Assembly: GCA_031310005.1 (NCBI GenBank)
Contig: CM062379.1
Coordinates: forward strand, 7,192,001-7,256,000
Length of the DNA: 64,000 nt
From: Dactylellina haptotyla
Taxonomy: Eukaryota; Ascomycota; Orbiliomycetes; Orbiliales; Orbiliaceae
Direction: 5' to 3'
Within the stretch, counting starts at the first letter, position 1. Each line of letters starts with the position of its first letter. Under the pieces are notes generated by a model. The model did no database searches. It had not been told where the DNA came from and worked only from the letters and a program-made list of their open reading frames with translations. The position numbers were made by a program, and so were the translations under genes. Shown here piece by piece: positions 1 to 14,468 of the stretch.

Positions 1-38
1 AAGCGTACAAGATTACAGTTATTTACCAGCTACTGTAC

Positions 39-434
39 CTAGATCATATTATAGGAGGATTCGTCATTAAAGCGGAAATAAAGCGCGACAGTGTCCCAGA
101 AGTCTATTTCAGCATCTTTGGCATTACCCATATCCCACACTGCCAATAAGGCTGCGTTGAACGCTATCCAGATATCTAAGTGACGGTCGATGTCAAATAA
201 TTCCACAAAACGAGGATAGAATGTTACGGTCAGGGGGCTTATAACTACATCTGCGTCACCGTTGTGAGTTAGGAATATAGGCGAGCTTGGTGGAATTGAT
301 GCTTTGATATCTTCCAGGGTTTGCAGGTGTTGAGAAAGCGTCCTAAGATACTCGGTTTGGTCACTGGTGAGAACCGGCTTCTGAGAGCCCTCTAGTAGTT
401 GAGCGCCTGGACTCCGGATGAAATGGTAAACCAT
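39..434 (-). CDS. Small hypothetical protein, 131 aa
   Basis: I do not recognise this protein. It is acidic, with a hydrophilic N-terminal half and an aromatic-rich C-terminal half (motifs HLDIWIAFNAALLAVWDMG and DFWDTVALYFRF) that looks like a folded domain rather than chance coding. There is no signal peptide. The ATG at 434 is preceded by a good intron candidate on the same strand (443-497, GTAAGC...CTAAACCGTAG). Joining the open frame further upstream through that intron breaks phase, so the intron most likely lies in the 5' UTR. A 75-codon frame at 494-721 on the same strand contains one hydrophobic stretch, but I could not connect it to this gene. The gene is called on composition and the neat splice site only. 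Confidence 0.45.
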   Translation of the reverse strand: MVYHFIRSPGAQLLEGSQKPVLTSDQTEYLRTLSQHLQTLEDIKASIPPSSPIFLTHNGDADVVISPLTVTFYPRFVELFDIDRHLDIWIAFNAALLAVWDMGNAKDAEIDFWDTVALYFRFNDESSYNMI

Positions 435-498
435 GGTGCATTCTACGGTTTAGGAAACAATCTAAAAAGCCTAGCTCGCTTGTAAAACACGGCTTACC

Positions 499-2118
499 GA
501 TTTTGCATGGTCATACAAAGCCATCTCGCAAATACAGACTTTAACAGAATCACGATACAAGTGAGTGCTATTGCAAGTTCGAACGCTCGCGACACCCAGG
601 GTTCGTCACTCAAATGTGTTTCGTCACGGCAGCTACTATCAGTTATCTTGCAATACCTATCCTGCAAATCTAAAATTACAAAACAAACCCCGCAAAACGG
701 TAACTGGCAATCCAGAATCATTATTTGCTATGCGTTGAACGTGGTATTTTGGCCGAATTGAAGACAATCACTCGAGTTCGAACTATAGAATGGAATAATG
801 CTTATCGATATAGCCACGTCTGGGTGTCTATCAGTTCCCAATAGCTGCAGCCGCATTGATAGCCGCCGACAGGAGTAGTTGCGAGTAGGCAATTGTCAGA
901 CAATGCGCGTCCGTTACCATGGGAATCCTCCAGCGCAGCCCGCAGATCGCGCACCGATCGATTCGAAGGGCGAGATCGATTCGAAGGAGGAGAAGGAGGA
1001 GGAGGCCTGAGCCAAAGGACCAGGGCTGCAAGGATCTGCAGGCAGGATGTGTTGCGTTGTGACCAGCGCGCGTTGCTATGTGGGCGATCCTTGGAGGTCG
1101 AGTGGTGACGTCACCGCGGTCTGGTCTCGACCGCCGTGATGGAAAAAGGTTCGAAGGAGGATGCGAAAGCAGGTGGCCGCGCTCCCATTCCGGACAGTTA
1201 TTAGATTGAATATGTTAGGACGGACAGGGCTCTCGAGTGGGGCCGGAGAATAATATGTTTATTGTGCTGGTCTGGCGACTCGTTCAAGGGCCGCCTGTAC
1301 AGTCTGACGGACTTAATGCACAGTTTCTCGCCATGTCTCGACCGGGTCTATATATAAATAAATGCGCATATCATACGGACTCACTCGATCGAGGGCCTCG
1401 CTCAAGTGCACGTACTCGAGTGTCAACAGCGACGAGAGAAAGAGAGCAGAGTGCTGCGATTGAAAGGAAAGCAAAGGGAGATCGTCTGGGAATGCTGGTC
1501 GGCCAGGGTCTGGCGCTGTGATTGGTCGCGAACAACGTCATCGTCCTGTCCGCCGCCGCCGCACTGGCGTCCTCACTTCCCCCTCTCCGCCCACCGGTCG
1601 AGAGCTAAGAAAGGAGCTTGAGGCAGCAAGTTTTTAAGATTTCGATCGCGACCCGGCTTGATTGGGTCGTTGGCGTGTAAACAGACCGAACGAGCATAGC
1701 CTGCAAGTCGCCGGAGTCGTGCGGGCGCATTTTCTCTTTTGAGCCTGGTGGAAGCGAGCTTAGCTCCGGCGAGAGGTTGGAGATACTTAAGAATCACGAC
1801 CGCCCAGTCCGTCTCCTCCTCTTCCCCTCCTCTTTTTGTTACTACTCGCTCTTATAACCCATCTTCTTGTCCTGGTGTGAAGTTTCAATATCACCGCAAA
1901 TCACCTCCCCTCCGCTTCTTTGCCTTTTTTTTGCAGCTGGCGTTTTAACGTTTCCACACACGCACAGCGGAGCCGTGTTTGTTCCGTGCCTTAAATAAAT
2001 AACTGACCACTCGCCGAGTTCAGCTTGTCAGCTCTCGTCCCATCATCTTCAGCTTCACACCCCTCTACCTCCCTCCCCCTAATATTCTCTCTGATCTATT
2101 CGTAATACCACCGCCAAA
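499..2118. other. Long intergenic region / PIL1 upstream region
   Basis: I see no convincing gene here. The last 500 bases are pyrimidine-rich, as is usual for the promoter and 5' UTR of a highly expressed fungal gene. A strong TATA-like run lies at 1349-1360. The many overlapping short frames on both strands have biased composition and no domain-like sequence. Confidence 0.5.
1349..1360 (+). promoter_or_regulatory. TATA-like element upstream of PIL1
   Basis: The run TATATAAATAAA lies about 770 bases before the PIL1 start codon. It would imply a long 5' leader for PIL1, possibly with an intron, or a separate non-coding transcript. The assignment to PIL1 is inferred from orientation and proximity only. 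Confidence 0.25.
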
Positions 2119-3459
2119 ATGCATCGCACATATTCCATGAGATCGGCTCGGGCTCCGACCCAGTCGCAGCTCCAGAACCCGCCTCCGCCACCGTCGACGA
2201 CCAAGTCCGGCCGATTCTTCGGCAAGACCAATTTCGGTGAGCACGGATTGAGTAATCACACAGTAATAAGAGAGTTCCGGAACTGATTGGGACTGCTGTT
2301 ACAGGCCACACCTTCAGAAGAAGCGCAGCCGGTGCCTTGTATGCTGAATCCATTCCGCAAACAACCGAAATCATGTCAGGGAAAGTGGTGCTAACAGACG
2401 CGATTTGTCCAGCGGTCCGGATCTCGCAAAGAAGCTCTCCCAGCTCGTCAAGATGGAAAAGAACCTGATGCGTTCCATGGAACTCGTCAGCCGCGAGAGA
2501 CGTGAAGTCGCCAGGCAGCTCTCCATCTGGGGCGAGGAAGCCGACGACGACGTCTCAGACGTCACCGACAAACTCGGTGTCCTCATCTACGAAATTGGCG
2601 AGCTGGAAGACCAATTCATCGACCGATACGACCAGTACCGTGTGACCATCAAATCCATCAGAAACATCGAGGCCTCCGTACAGCCCTCGCGTGACCGTAC
2701 GTCATCATATTTCTGCCTTTTTTTTTTTTTTTGGCATGTTTGTAGAACAATCAAAGCTAACGCTACCCAACAGGCAAGCAAAAGATCACCGATCAAATCG
2801 CCCATCTGAAATACAAGGAACCAAACTCCCCCAAGATTGTCGTCCTCGAGCAGGAGCTCGTCCGCGCCGAAGCCGAATCGCTCGTCGCAGAGGCCCAGCT
2901 GTCCAACATCACCCGTGAGAAGCTCAAGGCTGCCTTCGCGTACATGTTTGACGCAATGCGCGAGCACAATGAGAAGATGGCGTTGATCGCCGGCTTTGGA
3001 AAGCACCTGCTCGAGCTCGTCGACGACAACCCGGTCACCCCGGGCGAGACACGGCCGGCCTATGATGGATATGAGACTAGCAAGCAGTACGTCTTCTCTC
3101 CTCTTCACCTTCACTCCTAAATTTTATCCAATTGTGCATAAAAACTGCGATACTAATCTATTTCTCTTCTGTACAGCATCATCCAAGACTGCGAAGATGC
3201 CCTGTCGAACTGGGTCCCCGCCAACGCAGTGGTCAAGTCCTCGCTTAGCGTCCGCACGCGTAATCACCGCACCAAGCGTCGCCATGCAGCGGAGGGCGTC
3301 AGCCTGGAAGACCGCAATTCGTGGGTCTCGGCTGGCGAGCATGAACGTCATGTTGACGACGAAGATGAAGATGAGGAAGCGGAAGAAGAGGAGGTAGAGG
3401 AGGTCGATGATGAGGACGAGGACGTCAAGAGGGTTAGGAAGCACCTCGAGGAGGCGTAG
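2119..3459 (+). CDS. PIL1: Eisosome core component Pil1/Lsp1 (BAR-domain)
   Basis: Pil1/Lsp1 proteins assemble the furrow-like eisosomes under the fungal plasma membrane through a curved BAR domain that binds PI(4,5)P2. Five exons give 343 aa: 2119-2236, 2305-2338, 2413-2696, 2774-3086 and 3177-3459; phases agree at every junction. The second exon is only 34 nt. The N-terminus MHRTYSMRSARAPTQSQLQ and the next stretch KSGRFFGKTNFGHTFRRSAA are the classic eisosome N-terminal segment. The core contains AKKLSQLVKMEKN, DDDVSDVTDKLGVLIYEIGE and NIEASVQPSRDRKQKITD, all near-invariant in this family. The tail ends in a Glu/Asp-rich run of about 30 residues and a short basic end, as in other filamentous ascomycetes. 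Intron 3 carries a run of about 16 T. The identification is firm; choosing between the Pil1 and Lsp1 paralogues is not possible here. Confidence 0.95.
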
Positions 3460-4996
3460 AAGCCCTTTAAAACATGAATAGTATATTGAAACATGAGGAG
3501 TAGAGGTCGTAGTAATGGTAATGCGGAGCCGTGTTAATGAGGGTTTCATGGTTTCATTTCTTCTTTTTGTTCGGGTTTATCTTCTTGTGAGCCTTTTTAT
3601 TTTATTTCTCTTTCTTTTCCCTGAGCCCTTGAAGACGTCCGAGAACAAACTTATTGCGGTTTTGCAATCGTATACAACAAGAATAATTAATGAATATTTC
3701 ATATCCTCCATTTTCTCGATAATATTGATACCTCAAAATTCCCAGTTTCCCTGGGCCTGTATACGTAGCGTGAGAACGAAGAGGGGTGCGGGGTCAATCT
3801 CTCCCACCCGCGAAATATTATAATCCGCTCCAATGATTTAAGGAATATCCAAAAAAGTCAAATCCCAACTACTCGATCAAGCGCCTGGGCAGGCGTGGAG
3901 ATTGTCCCGAAACAGCGGGCTGGAAGCGAGTGGAGGGGTGCGTCGATTCGAGGCAGTGGAACCCTGCGTTATGCAAGCACCCCCCCAAGCTTCTTGACTT
4001 GCATATTATACGTCGTTGGAATACCGGATTTAAATATTTAAAGTACCCACGGGTACGCGTGGAGACGGCTAGTTCTGGCAGAGATCTGGAGTGAGGACGA
4101 TTTTACGGGTGATCCGACCCGTTCGAATTTGGGTTTGCAATTTGGGGGCAGTGTTGGGAGCGTTCGAGTTTGGAGAATGGGGAGAACTGTATCCTATTGA
4201 CATGACTGAGATCGTAGTTAATAGTTACGTTTATTAGCTATCTATATTGACTTCAGGGTCTGCATTGATAAACTGTGGTGTATAATCGCGTTTTATAATA
4301 TGGGTATTCTATAGATTCACAGCTGGGTATTCTGGTGGTTAATGTGGCTGGTTAGTTACTTGCACCTGCCACAGCTGTTGCTGTAGTAAATCTTAATACA
4401 TAGAATTTTAAACCTCTCAATTACAGATTTAGGGAGTCAACAATACGATTAAATCGAGATAATTGCCAAAAAGAACAAGATAAGCATTGTCTTTCCAAAA
4501 CGATAATCTTCTCGAAACTTGTGTGCACCTGATAAGGACAATACATACCTGAGGAACCCGCAGTGACCTTGCTCAGTAATAGCAGATATACTAGAAAACA
4601 CGCAACTAGATAAGATGGGCGTATGAATACCCCCACCTGCTAGAGGATCACTCCTTGTTCAGGATTTTGATATCATCGTCTGCCAAGTTTTCTTTGGTTA
4701 CACGGCAGTTGGGCGGGATCGATCGGGTCTCTGTGCCAAACTCGCTTGGTTGCGGCTGCGGACAAACTGCCTGCGATGGGAACGCGGCATAATGTCATTT
4801 CAGCCTATCAACACGGTGCTTACGCCCGTCCCGTTTCTTATAAAACATCCGTCCCAGCATTCCCAGCCTCTGAATCCAATTTAAAAGGTGGTTTCTGTAG
4901 GTTTCCGATGCACTCGATGGTGCTTTTAATCGTAACTTCAGCGCGTAGAAGATAGAAGAGTAGTCGACTTCCACGATCGATTTAATAGACGTAACA
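3460..4996. other. Intergenic region, PIL1 3' end to MFS transporter
   Basis: The first 350 bases are T-rich and fit a 3' UTR and terminator of PIL1. The rest is mixed composition with no frame that looks like protein and no structural RNA that I can recognise. The 150 bases before 4997 fit an MFS promoter and leader. Confidence 0.45.
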
Positions 4997-6897
4997 ATGC
5001 CACCATCACCGTCAACAGAAGCGACACCGCTCCTCTCCAGTTCACCGCAGGACCCGCACCCTCCTACTGGTCTACTTCACGATGAATCCACGCCCCTCAT
5101 TGACCCCAATGGCAAGCCCGTGGACGAGGAGAACGTCATCGCGGAGGAAGGGAACACCCTCCCGGACATGCCCAATGTCCGGCTCGCCGCTATCATCCCA
5201 CCTCTCATGATTGGCGTCTTCCTCTCTGCGATGGACACCTTAATCGTCGCATCGGCGTACGGACGTATCGGGTCCGACTTGCACGAACTCTCGAAAACCA
5301 GCTGGATCGCTGCAGCCTACCTCGTCACCACGACCTCCTTCCAGCCGTTGTACGGCAAGCTGTCGGACATATTCGGTCGCAAAGCGTGCCTGCTGTTCTC
5401 GTACACCATCTTCGCGATTGGCAGTCTCTGGTGCGGGCTGGCGAGGAGTATGGACGAGTTGATCCTCGCGCGAGGGTTCGCGGGTATCGGCGGCGGGGGG
5501 ATGACCACGCTCGTGTCGATATTGATGAGCGATGTTATCCCGTTGCACAAGAGGGGTACATGGCAGGGGATCATTAATCTTGTTTACGCTTCTGGTGCGG
5601 CAGCAGGGGCACCGTTGGGGGGTTATATGGCTGATACTGTGGGATGGAGATGGTATGTTCTTTTTTTTTTTGTCACAATTTGGGTATGATTTCTAGCTAA
5701 CGGTTTGGGGGTTCTCAATAGGGCGTTTTTGTTCCAAGCACCGGCTTCGGTACTCGCTGCGATACTGGTTACCATATTCCTGAACGTTCCTCATAATCAC
5801 CCGGATGCGAACGAATCTTCTACGTGGCGGAAATTCAAGCGTGTGGATTTCATGGGTGCGGTTACTTTGGTTCTCGCGGTACTCTCTTTCCTCGTCGCCC
5901 TGGACCGTGGCGGCAACGTCTCATGGAATGATAAGGTGGTGTTCATCACCGCGCCGTTGTCCATTGTTCTATTCATCACATTTTTGATCGTCGAGGAGCT
6001 TGTTGCCGTTGACCCGTTCGCGCCTCTGAGTATTATATTCGAGAAGGGGCTGCTAGCTTGTTTCCTGTGCAATTTATTCAGCTTCGCTGGGTTCTACGCG
6101 GCGATGTTTTATGTTCCGCTGTACTTCCAGGCGGCGGCAGGGTTGACGGCATCACAGAGCGGGTTTAAGATGGTGCCCGCGATCGCGGGGAGTGTAAGCG
6201 GTAGTCTCGGTGGCGGGTTGATTATGCAGAAGACTGGGAAGTATTATCATCTTACGATCCTAGCGTATACGTTTATGGTTATCGGGGCTGTCCCCGTGAT
6301 TCTGTGCACGGGGCTTTTGGGTAAGAGTTTTCTGGGAATTGAGATCGGACTGGCGATAATGGGTCTTGGTAATGGGATCGGGGTTACGAGCACCTTGGTC
6401 GCATTGATCGCGCGCGCCGGAGGACGAGACCAAGCTGTTGCTACTGCGGTCAGTTATCTGTTTAGAAGCTTGGGCAGCGTGGTTGGTGTCAGTCTCTCTA
6501 GTACGTTGTTACAAGGGGATTTGAGGAGCACCCTGAGGAAGGAGCTGAAGGGGATGGTCGGCAAGGACGAAGTTGAGGAGATAGTGAGAAATGCGACGGG
6601 CAGTCTGGAGTTTTTGAAAGAGTTGAAACCGAATGTTCGAACCCTGGTTATCAGAGCTTACGAGCAGGCTGTAAGATATGTAAGTTGACCCGTTGCCTGC
6701 CAATATTTGATACAACCGATCCATGCTGACTGGGATTTCTATTACAGCCTTTCTTGATGGCATTGGTACTGCCCGCACTTGCTGTCGTATCGAGTTTCTT
6801 CATTATCGAGCAGCCGTTGAAGGGAAAGACAAGCCCGGGGAGCACGCCGTCCGAAAGTGAAGGCGAGGGGGATACGCCAACAGGGGAGTCTAGGTAA
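4997..6897 (+). CDS. MFS transporter, DHA2 / vacuolar basic amino acid (Vba/Fnx1) type
   Basis: Three exons (4997-5652, 5722-6679, 6748-6897) give 587 aa. A hydrophilic N-terminus of about 65 residues carries a PLLSSS-type acidic dileucine-like signal common in vacuolar proteins. About 14 membrane segments follow, the DHA2 number. Visible motifs are LSAMDTLIVASAYGRIGSDL in helix 1 (motif D1-like), GKLSDIFGRK (MFS motif A) after helix 2, and GIGGGGMTTL and GAPLGGYMADTVGWRW (motif C region). The loop signature SIIFEKGLLACFLCN after the central helices is typical of Vba1/Vba2/Fnx1-like proteins, which move Lys, Arg and His into the vacuole. The C-terminus is short and acidic. The transport substrate is inferred from family likeness; a drug/H+ antiporter of the same DHA2 clade is the alternative. 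Confidence 0.85.
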
Positions 6898-8729
6898 AAG
6901 AGCAATGGCATTCTTTGGAATTTTAAGGGACTAGTTGGTTTAGGGAACGGCTAGGAGTTGGATAGGGTGTACTATATGAAATTGGGACTGTGGCTTTGGA
7001 ATCGGCGCTATCGTATTGAACTCTATTGTATTTAGCTAGTTTGTAGTCTATCTTAACGCGAGAATGTTCAGGTAAAAGTGATATCGTTTCTTCATGATGA
7101 ATAAATGTGATGAGAAGGCCCGCTAGCCCACGGTATTCTCGGAGCCAGCCGTTGTAGGTTTTAAGTTTGAATTATGGGTACGACGACGACAATATCCGTT
7201 CGTCCCTCGTATCACAAAGTACGGGTTATTGTACTCCGGACCAACAATGGGTGGAGTGCCCTTGCTCCTGTCTTAACGGTAGTCGCCACTAGCCCATGTC
7301 CGGACGAAACGGCGCCAAACTGTTCCCGACATCGCTCAGAAAATGAAGGCTTGAGATATTCCACGGGTGGGGCACCATTGCACAAACTGGCAGCTCGATG
7401 GCGACTGGAATTCGATGTTGGTGCTAATGTAACTAACGTGCTAGCAGTATTGTTGTGTGCTGGCTAGTTTGATCACGAACCTGGCAATCGGGAATGCGTA
7501 TAGCGTACAACGAACGGTGTGCATGCCCGATCTGAGGAATTATATGCAGAAGCGTATTGTACGCAAGCAAGGTACACGGATCGTACATCAATTGATGCCC
7601 AGATCTGTCCAGCTGTACGATACTCGAGGGGACCCTGACATGTCGACGCCGGCAAAGTGGCCTGATGCGAATACAATCCCTGCCCCCGGGTCAATGATGC
7701 CAGACGAGAGACACGATACACGACGCAGAGGCATCCTCGGTGGGTCTTCATGCCTGCACTCGCATCTGTTCGAGAAGCCGTCTAGCCCTCTTGGGCCCAG
7801 CCATACGATCTGATAGAAGAGTGCGAGCGAGCACGAGTCAGGTTCTCGCTTGCCAACCTTGCCACCTCGCGCAAAAATCCCCGTTTCAGCTCTTGGAATC
7901 TCCTCCTTCCCCCTTCTTTCCCCCCATCCGCTGACAGTTTTTGTTTTCCTCCGGATCACGTCCTACGCTCCATCTCCACCGATCGTCTGGTTTGTCATGC
8001 CCTACCCGACCCGCTCGCTCTGCTGCTAATTAACGTAGCCGCCGAAGCAACCTTATTTTCCCTCCGAGAGATTCGTTCGTATCCAGAAGGTGTGTGCATG
8101 ATTCGTGTGCTCCGCCGTCCAAGAAACCACAACTCCCCAAGACCAGCGGTTTTCTCGTACGGCCATTCGGTGGACCCGCAGTAGAGACCACACCCTGCGG
8201 CCCTCGTCTCTTTTTTTCCCTTGTTTCATGCAATAGCACCACCACTCGACCACTTGGTCGGGCTTCCGCTTCTGTAGGCGCCGCTTTTTTTATTATCGCT
8301 CGCTTTACTGTCCGCCGTGACCCGAGAGACGTAGCTGTTTTTGCTTTGCTTTCTCCACACTCGTCCGGGGTGGCAGGTTCACAGGTTCACGCTTTGCATT
8401 TCTATTCTTGGGAGCTTTGAGACCTGTTGATGGGCTCTCTCCCGGCTCTTTGGGTGCAATTTTCTTTTTAATTTTCCTGTTTGGGCTATATTCAGACCTG
8501 TCTGCAGACAACCGCTGCAAAAATTAGAGAGAGTCGGTATCCCCGACCCACTGCCTCGGGACGGATCCAAACGGACGGACGAGGGGAAACGAGTGGCTGG
8601 CCCTAAAATACGGTTCATCAAAAGAAAAAGAAACGGCCAAAAGGGAAAAGGCGTAGCCGGCTTGTGACTACCGCTGCCGCGTCGGTTATTGATATATAAT
8701 CAGCGATTCCCCCTTCCCCATCCGCTGGC
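6898..8729. other. Long upstream region of the bZIP gene
   Basis: No gene is supported. From about 7850 to 8729 the strand is C/T-rich with short A-rich runs, consistent with a long promoter and leader of the bZIP gene. Frames at 7457-7813 and 8094-8420 are open by chance: they overlap other frames and have no domain-like pattern. Confidence 0.45.
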
Positions 8730-10533
8730 ATGGGCGACTCTCCATACGTCCACTTCAAACGTAGCGAGTCCGAAGACGTAATCCTCCCTTCCGGACTATC
8801 GCGCGTTTCCTACTCCCCCCATGGCTCCGACATCCAAGATGATAACCTAAGCGGCGAACAATCACCGCCCAATGGCTTCGTCGGCGGCAACCCCTTGCAA
8901 GGGGGCTCTCAACTCCCGAAGAAAAAGACCAGGTCACGGACAATATCCAGCTTGACGGCCGAACAGCTGGCGCGGAAACGTGCCCATGATCGAGATGCTC
9001 AGCGGGCCATCCGGACGCGGACGAAGAATCAGATCACAGCCTTGGAGATCCGGGTAAAGGAACTCGAGAACGAAAAGGGAGAATGGGAGTTCAAAACCTC
9101 GGCGCTGAAAAAGGAGCTCGAAAACGCGCTGGAAGCGTTGGATAACATCAAAAGGAATGGGATACAGTCGCCTTCCGCGTCTGCCGTTCTCGCCAGACCG
9201 GTGCTCGGGATGTCGAGTAAATCTCCGGTTAGCATACGTGCCGAAACGGTGTCGAATTCGGGCTACGCCGAGACCGAACATAGCAATGATAGCATTGCTC
9301 TTTCGACCAACGGGAAGGATAACTCTGCTATGAGCTTGGATTTTGTGTGTCACTCTGGGTACCGGCCGAATGGGTATCGACAGGTTCAGGACCAGCCCTA
9401 CGAATACACGACGAGGAAGAGGTCGTTGGCGGACCTGGCGAGTAGTACTTCAAGTGATGGTGTGTATTCCCTATTCTCTCTTTTCCAAGAAGACCATGTG
9501 TCTATGGATATATATATATATAGCTCTGTCTGGACCACCCCTTTCTAATTCTCCTACTAAGTTCCAGTTACCTCAGAGATGCGTCGCCGCGTCTCAGGTG
9601 CCCAATCGCTTCTAACGAGCTCTCCCGTGTCGACCGTTTACTCCATCCCAAGTGTTCAGTACCCTGGAACATATTGCGTCCGAGCCAACGGACACTGGGA
9701 GGTGATGCCACGTCATCTCCCGCCAACTTGCATTCTCGACAGAGTCTACTTGGAGTTCTTAGAGGAACAGGCGAGACTTCACAGAGTTAATGGCACCCCG
9801 TTGTCGGTACTAGCTGGCCCACCGCAACCAGATGTTACGTTTATAGTAAACCCTGCGTCACGCCCGTCGAGGAACGGATTAACACAAGTGATGGCGGCCA
9901 TTGTAGACACATTTGGAGACTTGGTCCTGCTACCTGAGCGAGTGGCCATTGTCTATGTGCTCTACGCCTGGATGAGGGTTCGTCTAGTCTTTTAATTCCT
10001 CTCTTCTAGTGTCATTCTAACTAGTGTTTTGTTCTATTTCAGTGGGCTATAAATCCAACACAAGAGAGCTATGATCACATGCCCGAATATATCAAGCCAC
10101 GCCCATCACAGCTGTTCACCGCAAGACCAATCTGGTTTGACCATATGCCTTGGTATGCAATATCTTATACCTCTGACTTTGTTCTACTTTCTAACATCGT
10201 ACCAGGCCGATGACCCGCGATGTCATGGCTAAGCATCCCCAAAAATATCCCAACAACGAGTTTAGCATCCCCTATACCGGTACACTCTCTGTGAACTGGC
10301 CTTACGACCCCCTAGATTGCGTCATGGAGCAACCTTCCGGAGAATACGTGATCAACCCATTATTCGAGCAGCACCTCCGGAAGATCGAAAACTGGAGCGT
10401 TGGTAGCAGATTTGTCGAGTTATACCCGGATTTGGCACCACATGTAACAATAGTCGACCACCCTCCTGGAAAGAAGTTCGATATGCGCATCTTCGATTCT
10501 CAAGCGAAGCAAAATCTACAGCTGGGCCTATAA
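8730..10533 (+). CDS. bZIP transcription factor with DUF3425 domain
   Basis: Four exons (8730-9459, 9568-9977, 10043-10152, 10206-10533) give 525 aa with consistent phases. A basic region and zipper lie at about residues 72-140: LTAEQLARKRAHDRDAQRAI, then RTRTKNQITALEIRVKELE followed by a Leu/Ala heptad run. The C-terminal half (from about 290) is the DUF3425 module found only in filamentous ascomycete bZIPs, with LPERVAIVYVLYAWMRWAIN, MPEYIKPRPSQLF, WFDHMPWPMTRDVM and a closing Trp/Pro-rich segment. Such proteins are nuclear regulators, often of stress or secondary metabolism; the targets here are unknown. The position usually held by Asn in the basic region is His (KRAHDRDAQ instead of KRANDREAQ). 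The second intron has a weaker donor, GTTCGT. Confidence 0.88.
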
Positions 10534-12449
10534 TGTTGGTATTATGAGTGGGCGAGGATATATTAACTCAGACTCCTATGATGGAGTGCGTATTCGAATA
10601 TTCTTGGCTTGTAGATATACTTAGGGAATTTTCTTGTCTGTTTTGGGTATCATTTTTTCCAACTGGGATGGCATTTTTGCTTGGGACTTTTCTTTTGTAT
10701 TGTTTTTTTCTTTTTTCTCCTCCTTCATTCAGCAGGAGTTTTATGGTGCGAGAACCTTTTATCCTTCCCCCATCGTCATCTTTTCTTTCTTTCTCTTCTA
10801 TTTTTAATGATTTTAGAGCCTGGGCACAGCAATTTGGTTTGCAGATTGGGAATTTGGGATACGTATTTGGGACGAATTTTTCTTCTTCTCATGGAAAGCC
10901 GATAATGTTCTATTCCGCTTCACCGGGAGCTCATGACTTGTTTTATTATTACTTCTTTTTCTGGCATTTTTAACTTTTTCTTCCTTTCTATTTTGGCCCC
11001 AACAGTATGATGAATGATTTGGGATGGGATATAATGGGTTTTTTATTTCTGGAATAGCACCTAGGAAGGTACATGAGCTAAAAGTTTCTAGCATGTACAA
11101 TATTTACGGTATATCTTTATCCTTCCAGTTGACGAATAAATAATAGATCAGGTCCGGTAACTCTAGAATAGTTGAGAATTACCAACATAGCAGGAGTAGA
11201 AGACATCAGAGATGAATGGTTCGCTTGTGCCACCAACCGGAACCTGGCCGATTGATCGAGGTTTGTACAACGTTGTTATTATACTCGATTCTATTGAGCA
11301 ATTGATTGGCATTGGCGTGTGCTGTTGGGCACCGACCTCCGCGACCTGCCAAAAGTTGAATTTTGCCTAAATTCAAACAGCGGCTTTTTCGGCTTCCATT
11401 TCGGTACCATGGTTCTAAGGGCACAGCGATCGGGTATTATCTGTGTTTGGCTGGCTAAAAGGCAGTGGCGTTACCATGATCCAGATAATCTGGGGAATAA
11501 GGATTTTCCATGAATCATGCCGTAATTTCGATACCTTTGGATGTTGCATGTGATGTCGGGGAGTACCGTGAGGTCTCGGTTTTAGCTGACGAACAACGCT
11601 ACCTACAACTTGTATCTTGTAGCGGAAATATATTGATCCGGCGATTCTACCAGCCATTTGGGAGGAGATATCAGAACTGTTCTCGAGAAAATGAATGTAA
11701 CCTTCAAGGGCTATGCATTAAATATCGGATCACAAGCATGCCGGCCATATTAATAACCCTAATAAACCCTCATAGGAAGGCTATAATGCTCGGCATACCA
11801 TGAACAGCATATACGATGAGCGTTTTGCCTGAATCGAATTTTTAACTTTGAATTTCGGGAAGAGTTGCTGATATCGCCATGGCCATATCCTTGAACTTGT
11901 ACTTGGAAAGAAAGGAAAAACTTGATATCCGGAGATTATGGTATAGCTTAATATAATATCGGGCCCGCAATGCAATTGGCAGTCACCTGTGGATAAATAC
12001 AATGCGGGGAGCAAGGATCGAAGTTAGCTGGGATTCGCGAACTTGTAAAAACGGCATCTCTTCGAAATAAGACTATTGCATTACACGTACATATCGCGAG
12101 CTTTTAACCGGAAAATCATGTGCGGGTTCAAGAACCATGGGTCATATTAGAGAATCCATGTTGGAAAATCCACAACTAGCCCAGTTTTACTGATGACGGG
12201 AGAGGGGAAGAAAGTATAAATTCGCATCGCTCGAATCGTTCCCTTCGGCTGTTGTCGTTCTTTAAGCTCTACCCGTCTCACCGTGAACTTAACTCTCAAC
12301 GGCGTACAACACAACGCCGGCCTCCCTCTCCCTCTTTAGTCAATTCCTGACGAAAATTGAGTTTACCTCTTGTGCGTTTGGGTGATGGGTATGGTTCTGT
12401 ATATATTGTAAACTAGTTGAACGTATTATTCTTCTGATATAAACCAAAA
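10534..12449. other. Intergenic region before the GH43 gene
   Basis: The first 500 bases are strongly T-rich and fit the bZIP 3' UTR. From 11100 to 12200 I see nothing I can name. The last 240 bases contain a TATA box and a pyrimidine-rich leader that fit the GH43 promoter. Confidence 0.45.
12215..12220 (+). promoter_or_regulatory. TATA box of the GH43 gene
   Basis: TATAAA lies 235 bases before the GH43 start codon and is followed by a C/T-rich stretch with several TCGTTC-type possible start points. No other gene lies downstream on this strand before 12450. Confidence 0.45.

Positions 12450-14468
<2,019 letters not shown>

Noticed and set aside
494-721. 75-codon frame with one hydrophobic stretch on the minus strand
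   Set aside because: It cannot be joined in phase to the downstream gene at 39-434 and has no further support; left out as a gene.
4100-4160. tRNA B-box-like GTTCGAATTT
   Set aside because: No matching T stem of correct loop size, no A box at proper spacing and no acceptor stem.
7457-7813. 118-codon frame upstream of the bZIP gene
   Set aside because: No domain pattern, overlapped by frames on the other strand, and no good promoter or splice context.
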